From positions 8,334,001-8,398,000 of the forward strand of contig CM069435.1 in assembly GCA_035610365.1 (NCBI GenBank): a DNA stretch of 64,000 bases, read 5' to 3'. The position numbers and the translations under genes were made by a program. This DNA comes from Aquatica leii (lineage: Eukaryota > Arthropoda > Insecta > Coleoptera > Lampyridae). The first letter of the stretch is position 1; every line of letters begins with the position of its first letter. The notes beneath the pieces are model-generated. The model was not told where the DNA came from and did not search any database. It was given only the letters and a program-made list of their open reading frames with translations. Below, one piece after another: positions 34,044-45,132 of the stretch.

Positions 34044-34780
34044 ACAAGCAAAAAAAGTTTCTGTAGATAAAGACATAGAAAACTCAAGATTTACAACTTT
34101 AGTAGCGGTGTAGACAAAGAAACACAGGTAGTCTTGCATAACCTAAGCCGGTTACGGTGAATGTCCTTTGCGACTTAACCCGATCCGCCGGCAAAAGCAC
34201 TATCGTTGACTTAAACTTCAAAGCAATGACGTCCTACATTGACAAATACGTTTTTTCAGAAGAATGCGCAACGAAATAATCCCGAAATTATTTTGTAATA
34301 GAGCTTGAACGATTTGGAAACCAGGATGGAGAGAAACGACATGATAATAAGCACACAAAAGAGTGGAGAGATAAGCTTGCTGAGGTAATAACAGCGGAGA
34401 AACTCAGTCTTTAGTCCACCTTAAAAGTACCTTCTTCATCAATAAAAGGACACAACTGTTCTAAAAAAGAAGATAAGCGTTTACCTTGCTAAATCAAGAA
34501 AATCGCTTCTCTATCATATCCGGTTCGAGTTATACGGACGTAAGCATGCATAACATTTTGTAGTTTCGCAAAAGAAAGAAGCAGAAGTTTGTTATTAAAA
34601 AAAATTGGTTACAAGTTTGAGCGCTGAAATTAAATATCAATGCAAAAGTTTAATGTATTTTCAGAAAAGAAAAAAAAATGTTTAATGACTGGAAGCAAAG
34701 GATGAGAAGAAAATTGCGTCAACTTTAAGATCAGGTAACATAAAGTCAAAAACTTTCGGAGTAGAAAGAGAAAGATATTG
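34044..34780. other. Unassigned stretch, possibly decayed BEL/Pao integrase
   Basis: Less AT-rich than its surroundings, no clear motif. It lies downstream (on the minus strand) of the BEL/Pao RNase H remnant, where that element's integrase would be, but I could not recognise it. Confidence 0.35.
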
Positions 34781-34789
34781 CAGAAGAGA

Positions 34790-36870
34790 GTTACTTAAAA
34801 AAGTCGGAGCGGAAATCCAGAGAGAAGCGCTGCTGATAACATCAGGAGCAGCAATACGACAGGTTAAATCAGCAGGATTTTCAGCAGTATGAATGTGTTG
34901 CGATTGATGTACTTCAGTTAGATCAAGAATAGTTACAATACGATTGGCGACAAAGGTATGAAGGCGATGTGAAAAGGACTACTTAACCGTCAGTATGAAG
35001 GCAAGCTTTTGTAATAGTCGTAGAAGCAATAGAAATTTAATCGAATAGAAAAAGCGCGCTAGCAAAATTGTGCCACAGAGTTCTAGTCTTGTAACTGACA
35101 AAACTTTTAATGTGATCAGTTTTGATTTAGCATATATAAAGGGGCAAAAAGCGTCAACGTATTTTTTTTGTGAGAATCCAACAAAGTGTAAGATTTGATA
35201 AGAAGAAAGGGAGTTGCATCTTGAAATGTGAAGGCAAACAGTCTACCAATTTAGTCCATCGGAAGATAAAAACGGGTCTAGGAACATCATCCCAATCAAG
35301 ACCCTTCAGCTCATATCAGCTGTAGAACAAACTTCATTGTAAAGACAAGAGGCAAAAAAAACCCTAGAAGATCAAATACTCTAGAATGTAAAAAACAACT
35401 GTTCTTTTGTGCAGTCGCCATTAAAGGGTTAAACTTGATACGAAAAAGTGTATAAACGATAATTCCAGCACAAGCCAAGATTTCTGAAAGATTTATCCTT
35501 TGTCAAAAACATAAAAAGCGTTTCTAAATATTCATGAAGACCTTTTTAAACTTTACGGACGTTATTGGACTATTTCCGCAATTCAAAACCTCCTTTTCCC
35601 AAAAGATCAGTAAGCTGGAAGCGTAAAATTAACGCGTTCATACTAGTTATCACGTCATTAACATACGTATTTATAAGGATGACAACGAACCTAATAAAAA
35701 CCTTTATTTTCAAATAATTGTTGAAGACATCGCTGAGCCAGGTAAACCGAAGAACGGAAGAAGTTAAACCGTACGTTACTGTTCAGTTAATACTCCACAA
35801 CAGGATTATTAATAGATTCGCGCCAATAAATGTGTTGTAAACAACGATCTTCACGACGTAGCAAAATTTGTTAATACATCATGCGAATGTCACAACATAA
35901 AGCGATTAGGTTTAATCTAAAAGTTATTAGAATGGCAGAAATGTCCTTTTGTAACTTAAAACCACTTAAAAGTTTACAGACCTATTATAAAGAGAATAAA
36001 AATCATCAAAGACAACAAGAATCTTAGTTTACTGCATTTCAAAACACAGAACCTTAAACGTGCTCTAAATTTAAAAAAGCTGTGTGCGATAACTTTGAAT
36101 TAGCACCAATCTTGACAGCGTTGAGCTTTGGAGGTAGAGCGACGACATATTGACCTTCGAAGGTTCGAACATGAGTATTCCTAAAAAAGCACGATTCTTC
36201 ATCAGGATTACCGATTTTGCTTAACGAGCAAATTTGCATGATTGAACTGAAGGGTTAGAAGAGAGACAGGCAAAGAAATTAACAAACTCAGACTTACAAG
36301 CCCTACAATAACGTTTCCAAATATAGTAGGAAGAATTGAGAACTACCTTTAATTATGGAGAAATCTTCTCAAATGACTGTGGAAAATAGATTAACTACGA
36401 TAAGCATTTCTATCCTGCTAGGTAGATAGAAATATTTATTTGCTAGTTGAGGATGTTTTAGTTTAGAGTAGACTTGTTTGGAAAGATGAGCCGAAAAGGC
36501 ATTTTAAGATATTAGAGGTACCTAAGCAGTAGCTGTGATAATCTTAGAAAAGTAACACAGGCAACAGAACCGAGAGTACAAGAGCTCATTTTCCTAATTC
36601 TAAATTTGTAATTGAGAATGGGTTTAGGGTTAAACCTAAACTTTGAACCATTACGCTAGTATTAACAGAAACTTGCGAATCTGGAGCCAAAACTGCTCTA
36701 ATAGAGCAAAAATCACGGCAACCATCTGGGAATAGAGTTTGATTAGAGTGAGTAGGCGGAAGGCAACAAAACATTATTTGGGTAGCTGGAAGATTAATTA
36801 AAGAAATAATTGCTTTTAAAAGTGCCACATTAAAATCATCTTCCTTATCCAAATGCAGTAACAAATTATG
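34790..36870 (-). pseudogene. BEL/Pao pol remnant (protease, RT, RNase H)
   Basis: Collinear minus-strand fragments read from right to left. The protease-like piece near 36,640-36,760 reads RAVLAPDSQVSVNTSVMVQS, with LDSGSQ changed to APDSQ. The RT N-terminus at 36,239-36,054 has THVRTFEGQYVVALPPKLNA. A connection piece near 35,300 reads LDWDDVPRPVFIFRWTKL. RNase H near 35,120-34,790 reads RLELCGTILLARF, FVANRIVTILDLTEVHQSQ, TAENPADLTCR and SLWISAPTF. These are diagnostic of BEL/Pao. The RT catalytic centre is not readable. Many frameshifts; no LTRs recognised. Confidence 0.8.
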
Positions 36871-37439
36871 TTGTTGTTAAATTCAAAAACTAAAAATTCC
36901 TCAAACATAAATAGATGAAATTTTGCATCTCTCAATGAGTCTTGAATATCTGGTTCAAAGGACCAAATGTTTCGGTCACACAGAAATCGACAGTGATAAT
37001 TTAACGTAAATAAAAGACAGCGTGTCAAAAGCGGATCTAGCGGAAGCTTTGATACTTTAGGGTATTGGGACCGCAAATATCAGATTGTATAATCTCTAAA
37101 GCTTTACTACTTTTAGTTCTGTTTCCAAATGAAAATCTATTCATTTTACCGCTTATACAGGTTTTACAGATTTCTACTTTTTGATCTTTTTTTATTTTTC
37201 ATGAATTCCCAAAATCATTTTCTGTTTAATGATTTCTTTTAAACCACTAAAGCTAATATGTCACTTTATAAAAATAATTGTCCCCAGTTTTGATATTTAA
37301 ACAATCAGTACTCAATAATTGTAATGAAATTCTATGCGATTTTCTCCTGACTACAACTAACAATCTATTTCTTTTATAGTTTAATTCTACTTTATCATTT
37401 TTTTTACTTTTACTTTACTTAAAACTTCTATAATACTGA

Positions 37440-38107
37440 TTCCTATAGCGGGTTATTATTAATCATTTGGTGATAGTCTTAGTATTTATAGCAAAAAAAA
37501 AACAAAAAGAAAAATAAGATAAATAATCATTTAAAGTAAAATTAAACAAACAAAATAAAAAATTTCTTTTTCACAGTCATAGAATATGCCTGATAATTTG
37601 TTACTTTATATAACATATAATTTTATTTTATATATAACATCAAATGGTTACTAAAAATAGAACAAATAAAGTTATCAAAATGTAAAGAGAAATGAAATGA
37701 ATAAAAAAAGCTGTGCTAAATTAACAATCAATGTTTAATTATATTAACGTTATATGTGATATTACTATTAATTGCACTACACAAATATAATCAATTTATT
37801 TAAATTAAAAATATAATTTATAAAAAATAATACAAACGTCATAAACAAAATGTAAAACTAAATTTACAACATGAGCTCAATAGCAAAGTAAAAGGTAAAA
37901 ATTTATACACAAATATAAAAGTATAAAAAATTGTTCTAATTCGATAATCTAAAATAAATGAATTTTAAATTTACGTTAAATAATCCCATTTATAAAATTT
38001 TATTTGATTAAAAAAAATTTAATAAAGCTACACTTATTAGAAGTTTATTATTAATCATTTGGTGATGGTTTTACTATTTATAGCAAAAAAAACAATAAAA
38101 ACCCAAG
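37440..38107. repeat. AT-rich tandem repeat array, left part
   Basis: Units begin TTATTATTAATCATTTGGTGATGG or close variants. Starts are near 37,454 and 38,047 here and near 45,673, 46,007 and 46,446 on the other side of Gypsy-2. Units share CACAGTCATAGAATATGCC and ACGTTATATGTGATATTACT blocks. Unit lengths are uneven (roughly 0.3-0.6 kb) because of internal deletions. Confidence 0.75.
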
Positions 38108-38206
38108 CAACACATTGGTATAAAAAACGTCTAAATGTCCGGTTAATAGACGTTTATTAGACATTAAAACGTTTTTAAACGCGTTATTAACGTTTATTAG
38201 ACGGAC
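38108..38206. mobile_element. MITE, left part (interrupted by Gypsy-2)
   Basis: CAACACATTGGTAT...CTAAATGTCC at 38,108-38,140 is the inverse of 45,100-45,132 with one mismatch in 33. Removing Gypsy-2 and one GGAC leaves an element of about 128 bp with repeated ACGTTTATTAGAC inside. It carries no coding capacity. Superfamily unknown. Confidence 0.8.
38203..38206. other. Target site duplication GGAC, left
   Basis: GGAC before the left LTR of Gypsy-2 and again at 45,100-45,103. Confidence 0.85.
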
Positions 38207-40016
38207 TGTTACATTCCAAAATTAACACAAAGTCACTGCCTGCAATGTAGTAACATAAACGGGGGATTGTGCCACTAGCTCAATGGAGAAGGGTGGGTTT
38301 TATTTAAAATTCCGTGAAAAATTGGGAAACGCGATCGTCGTAAAAAAAGGAACTAGAATGGTAAAATCGTCAAATAATCGATAAGGGCGCCAATCAAGGA
38401 TTTCTATAAGGGGAAGCTTTCAAACCCCTGATTACCTGAAAGCTCATCCGGTTGGTTACAACCCCAGAACTTACCTTGGGTTGTAACAATTCTGAAAAAC
38501 ACTTAAACAAAAATTTACGTATGCGGCGGCTAAATGAATAAAAGCTCTTTACATTTAACAATTTAACATTTATTGATTGAAAATTTAAAACCAAGACAAA
38601 ATAAAATAACAAGTACTAATTGATATCAAATAAATTTGAATAAAAGAAATGAAATAATCTTAAGCAAACAAAAATGAACAATTTACACACAAAACATTAC
38701 ATTAAAATTTATAAAAAGAAATGCTACTACAATAGCGTTAACTCGACGTTTTCAAATAACGCAATTCAATCTCAAGATCTTGGCCGCATATTTATAACAA
38801 ACAAATTATATAACACAAAAAAAACAATACAGTTTATAACATAAATATGTCCGAACTTTAATTCGAACTAAACAAAATATAGTTTATAAGTCGTTACATT
38901 ATCATATATTCGAAATACGAATCACTTCTCAACGCACAAAACAAAGTTAATTGATTTTAATTTTGCGCAAACACTATACGTGTTCATTGAAATAAATAAA
39001 TTCAACGTTAGTCGTAATTTCAATTGACTTAAAAAAAAAATTGAAAGCTTTTACTGCATTTTTAATCGCGGGACACTGCACGATCAAACAACAAAATCGA
39101 TAAATACCTTAATTCTTAATTGGTGACACCGGCTGAACTTTGGTTCCCAGTGGATTTGAAAGCATACACCTTGGATGGACTTTAGCTGCTTCTCAAACAA
39201 TAGAACAACGACGGAAGATATATCTCACAATTTAATTTTATAACCGCCAAAGGCGAATTTCGGATTTAATCATATACCACCACAACATTAAACCCCACAA
39301 ACGTAACAGTTTATGTTTCAGAAATCACGAATTTTACACAAGCCGTACTATACGAAATTTGAAGAAAAGTAACATTTTTCTCCACCACCTTAATTTTCAC
39401 GATTTCTGACAAACTTCCGCGGTTCTACATAACGTCAGAGGGTAAATTACCCTACTCTCTCTACATCTTACGGTAACCGGTATTTGTCATTGCGACCCAC
39501 GATCGAATAATCCAAAAAAATCTAACTTTTCCCACACTTCCTATCCCCTACTTAACTAATTTGCATGTGCGCAGTCAATTCGTGGTAAAAGAAAAAACAT
39601 TGAACAAACGAGAAAAACAAAGATGAAAATTATAATTAGCCACGTGAATTTCCGCACGTAGACTTTGGTTCACACAAGATCGCTGAGGCTTGCATTACTG
39701 CAGGTGGCTTAATCAAAGTGTAATTATCAAGAAAAATGTATCAACTTACATTCCACAAAGGAAGTCGTAAATTATATTGAATTGGTATTCTACAAAGATA
39801 ACCAAATAACGTACTAAATCAAAAACAAAACTACGGATCTGTATGCATTTAAAAGAAAATTTCAATAACGATTGAAAACAAATTGAAATATCATTAAACT
39901 CAAACCACACAAACAATAAACAAAACGTTCTTGATGCTAATACTAAATTAATAAATCGAAACACACAAAAAAAAACTTACGGTGTCTTTTACAACGAAAT
40001 TCAAACGCAGGTTACA
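38207..40016 (-). repeat. Gypsy-2 3' LTR (left side)
   Basis: Starts TGTTACATTCC and ends CGCAGGTTACA on the plus strand. Differences from the right LTR include A-run lengths near 38,817 and 39,967 and a TTAATTTT versus TATATATA block near 39,233. Confidence 0.95.
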
Positions 40017-40024
40017 CCTCCCCT
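40017..40024 (-). other. Gypsy-2 polypurine tract
   Basis: On the minus strand AGGGGAGG abuts the 3' LTR start TGTAACC. Confidence 0.75.
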
Positions 40025-40104
40025 AATTAAAGAGGGATTTCTTAAATCACTCTAAAAATAGACAAACAACAAAAAAAAACAAACGAAAACCCATAACCCA
40101 ACCC

Positions 40105-41793
40105 TCACATGGTCACAAAACGACGAGAAAAAAAAAAACGAGACCCAGCCGTTGTGGTTTGACCAAATGACCCCAACCCACCACAACGGAACCACACTGT
40201 AGCAGTGGACGCTAAAACTGATTGGTGAAGCCAACCAGGGCAAGACAAAATAGGTGCGGAAACTAAACAATTCTTAATAATTTGAAAGGCTTCATCACAA
40301 TCACTAGTCCAATTGAAGCTGGAATTCTTCTTTAACAGAGACGTCAATGGAGCGATAATTGTCGAAAAATTTGGTACAAAACGGCGATACCACGAGGCCA
40401 TGCCTATAATTCTTCTAATTTCAGCGACACCAGTGGGAACTGGAATACGCAAAATTGCATCGACCTTTTCCGGGTCAACCGACAAACCAGTAGAATTGAC
40501 GATAAAACCAAGATACTTAAGTTCAGGTTTACAAAAATGACATTTGTCTTTACTTAGCATCAAATTAGCCTCTCTAAGGCGACGAAGAACTTCAGTTAAC
40601 ACTTCCATGTGTTTCTCGAAGGAAGGAGCGCAAATAATGACGTCATCTAAATAAACAAAAACGTAAGGTTCTAATTCGGGACCTAAAACTCGATCAATCA
40701 ACCTCTGCCAAGAAGCTGGTGCGTTAGCTAAACCAAACGGTAAGCGCGTGAATTGGAATAACCCACGGTTCGGAACTGTAAAAGCGGTAAACTGCTTAGA
40801 CTCTTCGCTTAAAGGAATCTGCCAATAAGCGGACTTAATGTCGAGAGATGAAATGAACTTAGCGTCACGAAGACGATCCAAAATAGACGAAACGTAAGGT
40901 AAAGGATAAGCGTCCTTTTCGGTAACCTTGTTGACTTTTCTAAAGTCCACGCAAAAGCGATAAGAGTTGTCCTTCTTCTTCACCAATAAGATCGGGCTCG
41001 ACCAAGCGCTGTTTGATTTTTCTACAACGCCTAACTTCAACATCTTTTCTAACTCCAGATCGATTTGTTTCTGGATAAACGGCGAAACTCGGTAATATCG
41101 TTGCTTAATTGGTTCGGAAGTAGTCTTGATCTGATGTTCGATCAAGTTGGTGCATCCAAAATTTTCATTCGTAGAAGAAAAGTGATTACTAACTAAATTA
41201 TCTAACTGATTGAGCTGTTCTGAGGAAAGATCGAGACGAGACTTAATAACTGAATCTTTATCTTCCAATTGTGAAATGGTGTCCATATTTTCGAAACGCC
41301 ACTCACCTTTTCTAAGATCAGGAACGATACCTGCTTGTTTCCAAAAATCAACGCCTAAAATTAAATTATGCGGAACGTCAGGAACAACTAAAACTTCCAA
41401 AACAACAATTTTTCCTTTAATTTCGATTGGGACGAGAAGTGAACCTAAACTTTGTACTGATTTACCATTAGCTACAATACAATTAATTTTGACTGACTTA
41501 TTTAACTTTAAACCTAACTGACTAAAAATTTCCCAACCCTTAGAACCAACAATAGTGCGAGAAGCGCCACTATCTAATAAACTTAAAATTTCGTGACCAA
41601 AAACTTTAACGTAGACAAAAGGTCTTTCGTCAGACTCAGCAGACTCTAAAACATAATCTAAAACGACTTTATTCTTAACAAAACTCTTTTTCTTCGAAGA
41701 ATGTAAACTATTAAAATAGACAGCCGATTTAACTTTAACCTCTGACGTCACTAAACGGCTTCTTAGTACGTCCTTTACTCGTTTCCCGAACAC
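40105..41793 (-). pseudogene. pol: Gypsy-2 Pol: protease and reverse transcriptase, 3'-deleted
   Basis: 562 open codons in the -1 frame relative to gag. The protease active site is LLDSGASRTIVG near residue 76. The reverse transcriptase has SLDIKSAYWQIPL (motif A), LPFGLANAPASWQRL and the catalytic YLDD (VFVYLDDVIIC). The thumb has IIGMASWYRRFV. After SAPILSCP the RNase H should start with a DAS motif; instead the frame wanders, with traces of FSVHCYS in another frame, and ends at 40,105. The 3' LTR follows about 90 bases later. RNase H and integrase are therefore deleted. The protease and RT parts have no stops. There is no separate ATG; access is by frameshifting. Confidence 0.93.
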
Positions 41794-43178
41794 TTAGAAC
41801 AAGTGCGGACCGTAACGTTAGGTTTTCCACAACGATAACAAAATAAACCTTTCTTAGGTTCTTTGCAAGAAGCAGCTCGATGGTTAGGCTTCCTACAATT
41901 CCAACATAATTGCGGACTACTTCGATTAGAAGAAGCAGGCGCATTAACGATAGCTAACCTTCGTGAAGAAGGTGCGATATTCGAAGACGGTAATCGTGAA
42001 TTTTGTTTAACAGGTGGTGTAGATTTTTCACCACTACTAACGTTATTCGAAGAACGAGAAACGGCAATGTCCTTAACTTGAGATGTTACATAAGCGAGAT
42101 CAGGCTCCATGTCCTGCTTTCTACGAGACGGCGGCGTGTAAGCTTCAATAGCTTGCATGCGGTCCTCGATAATACGACCAAATTTAATTAATTCCTCAAT
42201 TGAAGTAACTGACGACAAACCAAGCTGAGTTTGATAAACGGGAGAAATATTTCTTAATAAAATCTTTAACTGCTTTTCTTCAGAAAAAGGCTCATCGAGA
42301 CGTGAAAACATGTTGCGAATAATTGCAACGTAAATACCCATAGGTTCATCATTAACTTGAGTGCGACGCTTAATTTCTTCAATAAGACGTTCGTCATAAT
42401 CGGTAGGCTGAAATTGTTCACGTAAAAACTTAACTAAGTCTTCCCAAGAATTAACTGAATTACGAATGGATCTAACAAAAATCAATGCATGACCTGTAAA
42501 AAGATCAGTACACTCCAAAAATAACTGATGGCTTGAAACGTTACGCGATAATTGAAGTTCGGCAACTCGTTCTAAGAATGCATTCAATGAAATTGACTTT
42601 GCGTCACCAGAAAACTTTAAGTTCCATTTTGAAACTGAAACACTCTTAACATGACTAATAAAATTTGGACTAACAGCAGAAGACGTCGGTAAAGCGTTAT
42701 CAACTACAGAAGGTTGAACGACAGGTTCGATGACTTCATCGGCGGAAGTAGACGGATTTGAAACAACAATTTGCTTATCCAAAAGTTCGTACTGCGAAAT
42801 TAAAACAACTAAATCTTTTAGAAACTCATCTTTAACTTGAGAATCGTCACCTTGAATAGGAATTGAATTGCCAATACGGTTTAACAAATATTTAATTTTG
42901 GTTTCAATTGTAGAAGAAATTTTTGTAGTCGGAGTAATTTTCAATGAATCTATTAACTTTCTAAGCTCATCGATACCTTCACGAATCGCTAACTTATCTG
43001 CATTAAAATCAAACGGATACACGGGACGAGATAATTTTCCGGTAGCTTCTTCAATAAGGAAATTCTTGAGTAAACCTCGTAATACGACAACACCTAAAGA
43101 TGCCTCACCACCTCTAATCAAAATTTCATAACGTAATTCGTTATGCGATAAACGATCAACAATCAATTTGTAACCCAT
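41775..43178 (-). CDS. gag: Gypsy-2 Gag
   Basis: 467 residues, ATG at 43,176-43,178, about 105 bases after the 5' LTR. Particle structural protein. About residues 180-320 form the capsid-like part (KWNLKFSGD, LQLSRNVSSHQLFL, FQPTDYDERLIEEIKRRT, QLKILLRNISPVYQTQL). Near the C-terminus are a normal zinc knuckle CWNCRKPNHRAASC (C-x2-C-x4-H-x4-C) and a four-cysteine motif CYRCGKPNVTVRTCSKC (C-x2-C-x9-C-x2-C). The end reads SGNE, stop, with the frameshift heptamer G GGA AAC two codons before the stop. Homologous to the gag remnant of copy B. Fully open. Confidence 0.93.
   Translation of the reverse strand: MGYKLIVDRLSHNELRYEILIRGGEASLGVVVLRGLLKNFLIEEATGKLSRPVYPFDFNADKLAIREGIDELRKLIDSLKITPTTKISSTIETKIKYLLNRIGNSIPIQGDDSQVKDEFLKDLVVLISQYELLDKQIVVSNPSTSADEVIEPVVQPSVVDNALPTSSAVSPNFISHVKSVSVSKWNLKFSGDAKSISLNAFLERVAELQLSRNVSSHQLFLECTDLFTGHALIFVRSIRNSVNSWEDLVKFLREQFQPTDYDERLIEEIKRRTQVNDEPMGIYVAIIRNMFSRLDEPFSEEKQLKILLRNISPVYQTQLGLSSVTSIEELIKFGRIIEDRMQAIEAYTPPSRRKQDMEPDLAYVTSQVKDIAVSRSSNNVSSGEKSTPPVKQNSRLPSSNIAPSSRRLAIVNAPASSNRSSPQLCWNCRKPNHRAASCKEPKKGLFCYRCGKPNVTVRTCSKCSGNE
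41781..41787 (-). promoter_or_regulatory. Gypsy-2 -1 ribosomal frameshift heptamer G GGA AAC
   Basis: On the minus strand the gag codons are TCG GGA AAC GAG TAA. G GGA AAC is in the canonical phase, and pol is in the -1 frame and open across it. The downstream structure was not evaluated. Confidence 0.8.
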
Positions 43179-43261
43179 TTTAAAATGTAATTACAAAACG
43201 GTAAAATCTTCCAAAAATCACGAAACTTAACAGGCAAACTAAAATTCGAAAAAGGCCACAC

Positions 43262-43279
43262 GCTGGAGACGCCAAATTA
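43262..43279 (-). other. Gypsy-2 candidate primer binding site
   Basis: On the minus strand the LTR end TGTAACA is followed after a few bases by a stretch beginning TGGCGTCTCCAGCG. A leading TGG fits pairing with a tRNA CCA end. The tRNA is not identified. Confidence 0.5.
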
Positions 43280-43283
43280 TTTA

Positions 43284-45099
43284 TGTTACATTCCAAAATT
43301 AACACAAAGTCACTGCCTGCAATGTAGTAACATAAACGGGGGGTTGTGCCACTAGCTCAATGGAGAAGGGTGGGTTTTATTTAAAATTCCGTGAAAAATT
43401 GGGAAACGCGATCGTCGTAAAAAAAGGAACTAGAATGGTAAAATCGTCAAATAATCGATAAGGGCGCCAATCAAGGATTTCTATAAGGGGAAGCTTTCAA
43501 ACCCCTGATTACCTGAAAGCTCATCCGGTTGGTTACAACCCCAGAACTTACCTTGGGTTGTAACAATTCTGAAAAACACTTAAACAAAAATTTACGTATG
43601 CGGCGGCTAAATGAATAAAAGCTCTTTACATTTAACAATTTAACATTTATTGATTGAAAATTTAAAACCAAGACAAAATAAAATAACAAGTACTAATTGA
43701 TATCAAATAAATTTGAATAAAAGAAATGAAATAATCTTAAGCAAACAAAAATGAACAATTTACACACAAAACATTACATTAAAATTTATAAAAAGAAATG
43801 CTACTACAATAGCGTTAACTCGACGTTTTCAAATAACGCAATTCAATCTCAAGATCTTGGCCGCATATTTATAACAAACAAATTATATAACACAAAAAAA
43901 AAAACAATACAGTTTATAACATAAATATGTCCGAACTTTAATTCGAACTAAACAAAATATAGTTTATAAGTCGTTACATTATCATATATTCGAAATACGA
44001 ATCACTTCTCAACGCACAAAACAAAGTTAATTGATTTTAATTTTGCGCAAACACTATACGTGTTCATTGAAATAAATAAATTCAACGTTAGTCGTAATTT
44101 CAATTGACTTAAAAAAAAAATTGAAAGCTTTTACTGCATTTTTAATCGCGGGACACTGCACGATCAAACAACAAAATCGATAAATACCTTAATTCTTAAT
44201 TGGTGACACCGGCTGAACTTTGGTTCCCAGTGGATTTGAAAGCATACACCTTGGATGGACTTTAGCTGCTTCTCAAACAATAGAACAACGACGGAAGATA
44301 TATCTCACAATTTATATATATAACCGCCAAAGGCGAATTTCGGATTTAATCATATACCACCACAACATTAAACCCCACAAACGTAACAGTTTATGTTTCA
44401 GAAATCACGAATTTTACACAAGCCGTACTATACGAAATTTGAAGAAAAGTAACATTTTTCTCCACCACCTTAATTTTCACGATTTCTGACAAACTTCCGC
44501 GGTTCTACATAACGTCAGAGGGTAAATTACCCTACTCTCTCTACATCTTACGGTAACCGGTATTTGTCATTACGACCCACGATCGAATAATGCCAAAAAA
44601 ATCTAACTTTTCCCACACTTCCTATCCCCTACTTAACTAATTTGCATGTGCGCAGTCAATTCGTGGTAAAAGAAAAAACATTGAACAAACGAGAAAAACA
44701 AAGATGAAAATTATAATTAGCCACGTGAATTTCCGCACGTAGACTTTGGTTCACACAAGATCGCTGAGGCTTGCATTACTGCAGGTGGTTTAATCAAAGT
44801 GTAATTATCAAGAAAAATGTATCAACTTACATTCCACAAAGGAAGTCGTAAATTATATTGAATTGGTATTCTACAAAGATAACCAAATAACGTACTAAAT
44901 CAAAAACAAAACTACGGATCTGTATGCATTTAAAAGAAAATTTCAATAACGATTGAAAACAAATTGAAATATCATTAAACTCAAACCACACAAACAATAA
45001 ACAAAACGTTCTTGATGCTAATACTAAATTAATAAATCGAAACACACAAAAAAAAAAACTTACGGTGACTTTTACAACGAAATTCAAACGCAGGTTACA
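43284..45099 (-). repeat. Gypsy-2 5' LTR (right side)
   Basis: 1816 bp, about 99.5 per cent identical to the left LTR. Ends CAGGTTACA at 45,099 before the GGAC duplication. Confidence 0.95.
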
Positions 45100-45132
45100 G
45101 GACATTTAGACGTTTTTTGTACCAATGTGTTG
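45100..45132. mobile_element. MITE, right TIR
   Basis: Inverse of 38,108-38,140 (32 of 33 bases). The first four bases are also the right copy of the GGAC duplication. Confidence 0.8.

Larger units (their letters stand above)
38207..45099 (-). mobile_element. Gypsy-2: young, integrase-less Ty3/gypsy element
   Basis: 6893 bp on the minus strand. LTRs are 38,207-40,016 (3') and 43,284-45,099 (5'), 1810 and 1816 bp. I count about seven substitutions and three or four short indels between them, roughly 0.4 per cent. Ends are TGTTAC and GTTACA with a GGAC duplication. Gag is intact and pol covers protease and reverse transcriptase. RNase H is cut after its first residues and integrase is absent. 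Despite this the copy is recent, so it must have been moved by proteins of a relative. Confidence 0.96.

Noticed and set aside
36865-37076. Extension of BEL/Pao coding to the ORF at 36,816-37,076
   Set aside because: Only its overlap with the protease-side piece looks family-like; the rest has no zinc knuckles or gag motif I can recognise.
38394-38612. 72-codon ORF repeated at 43,471-43,689
   Set aside because: It lies in both LTRs of Gypsy-2; low complexity, no family.
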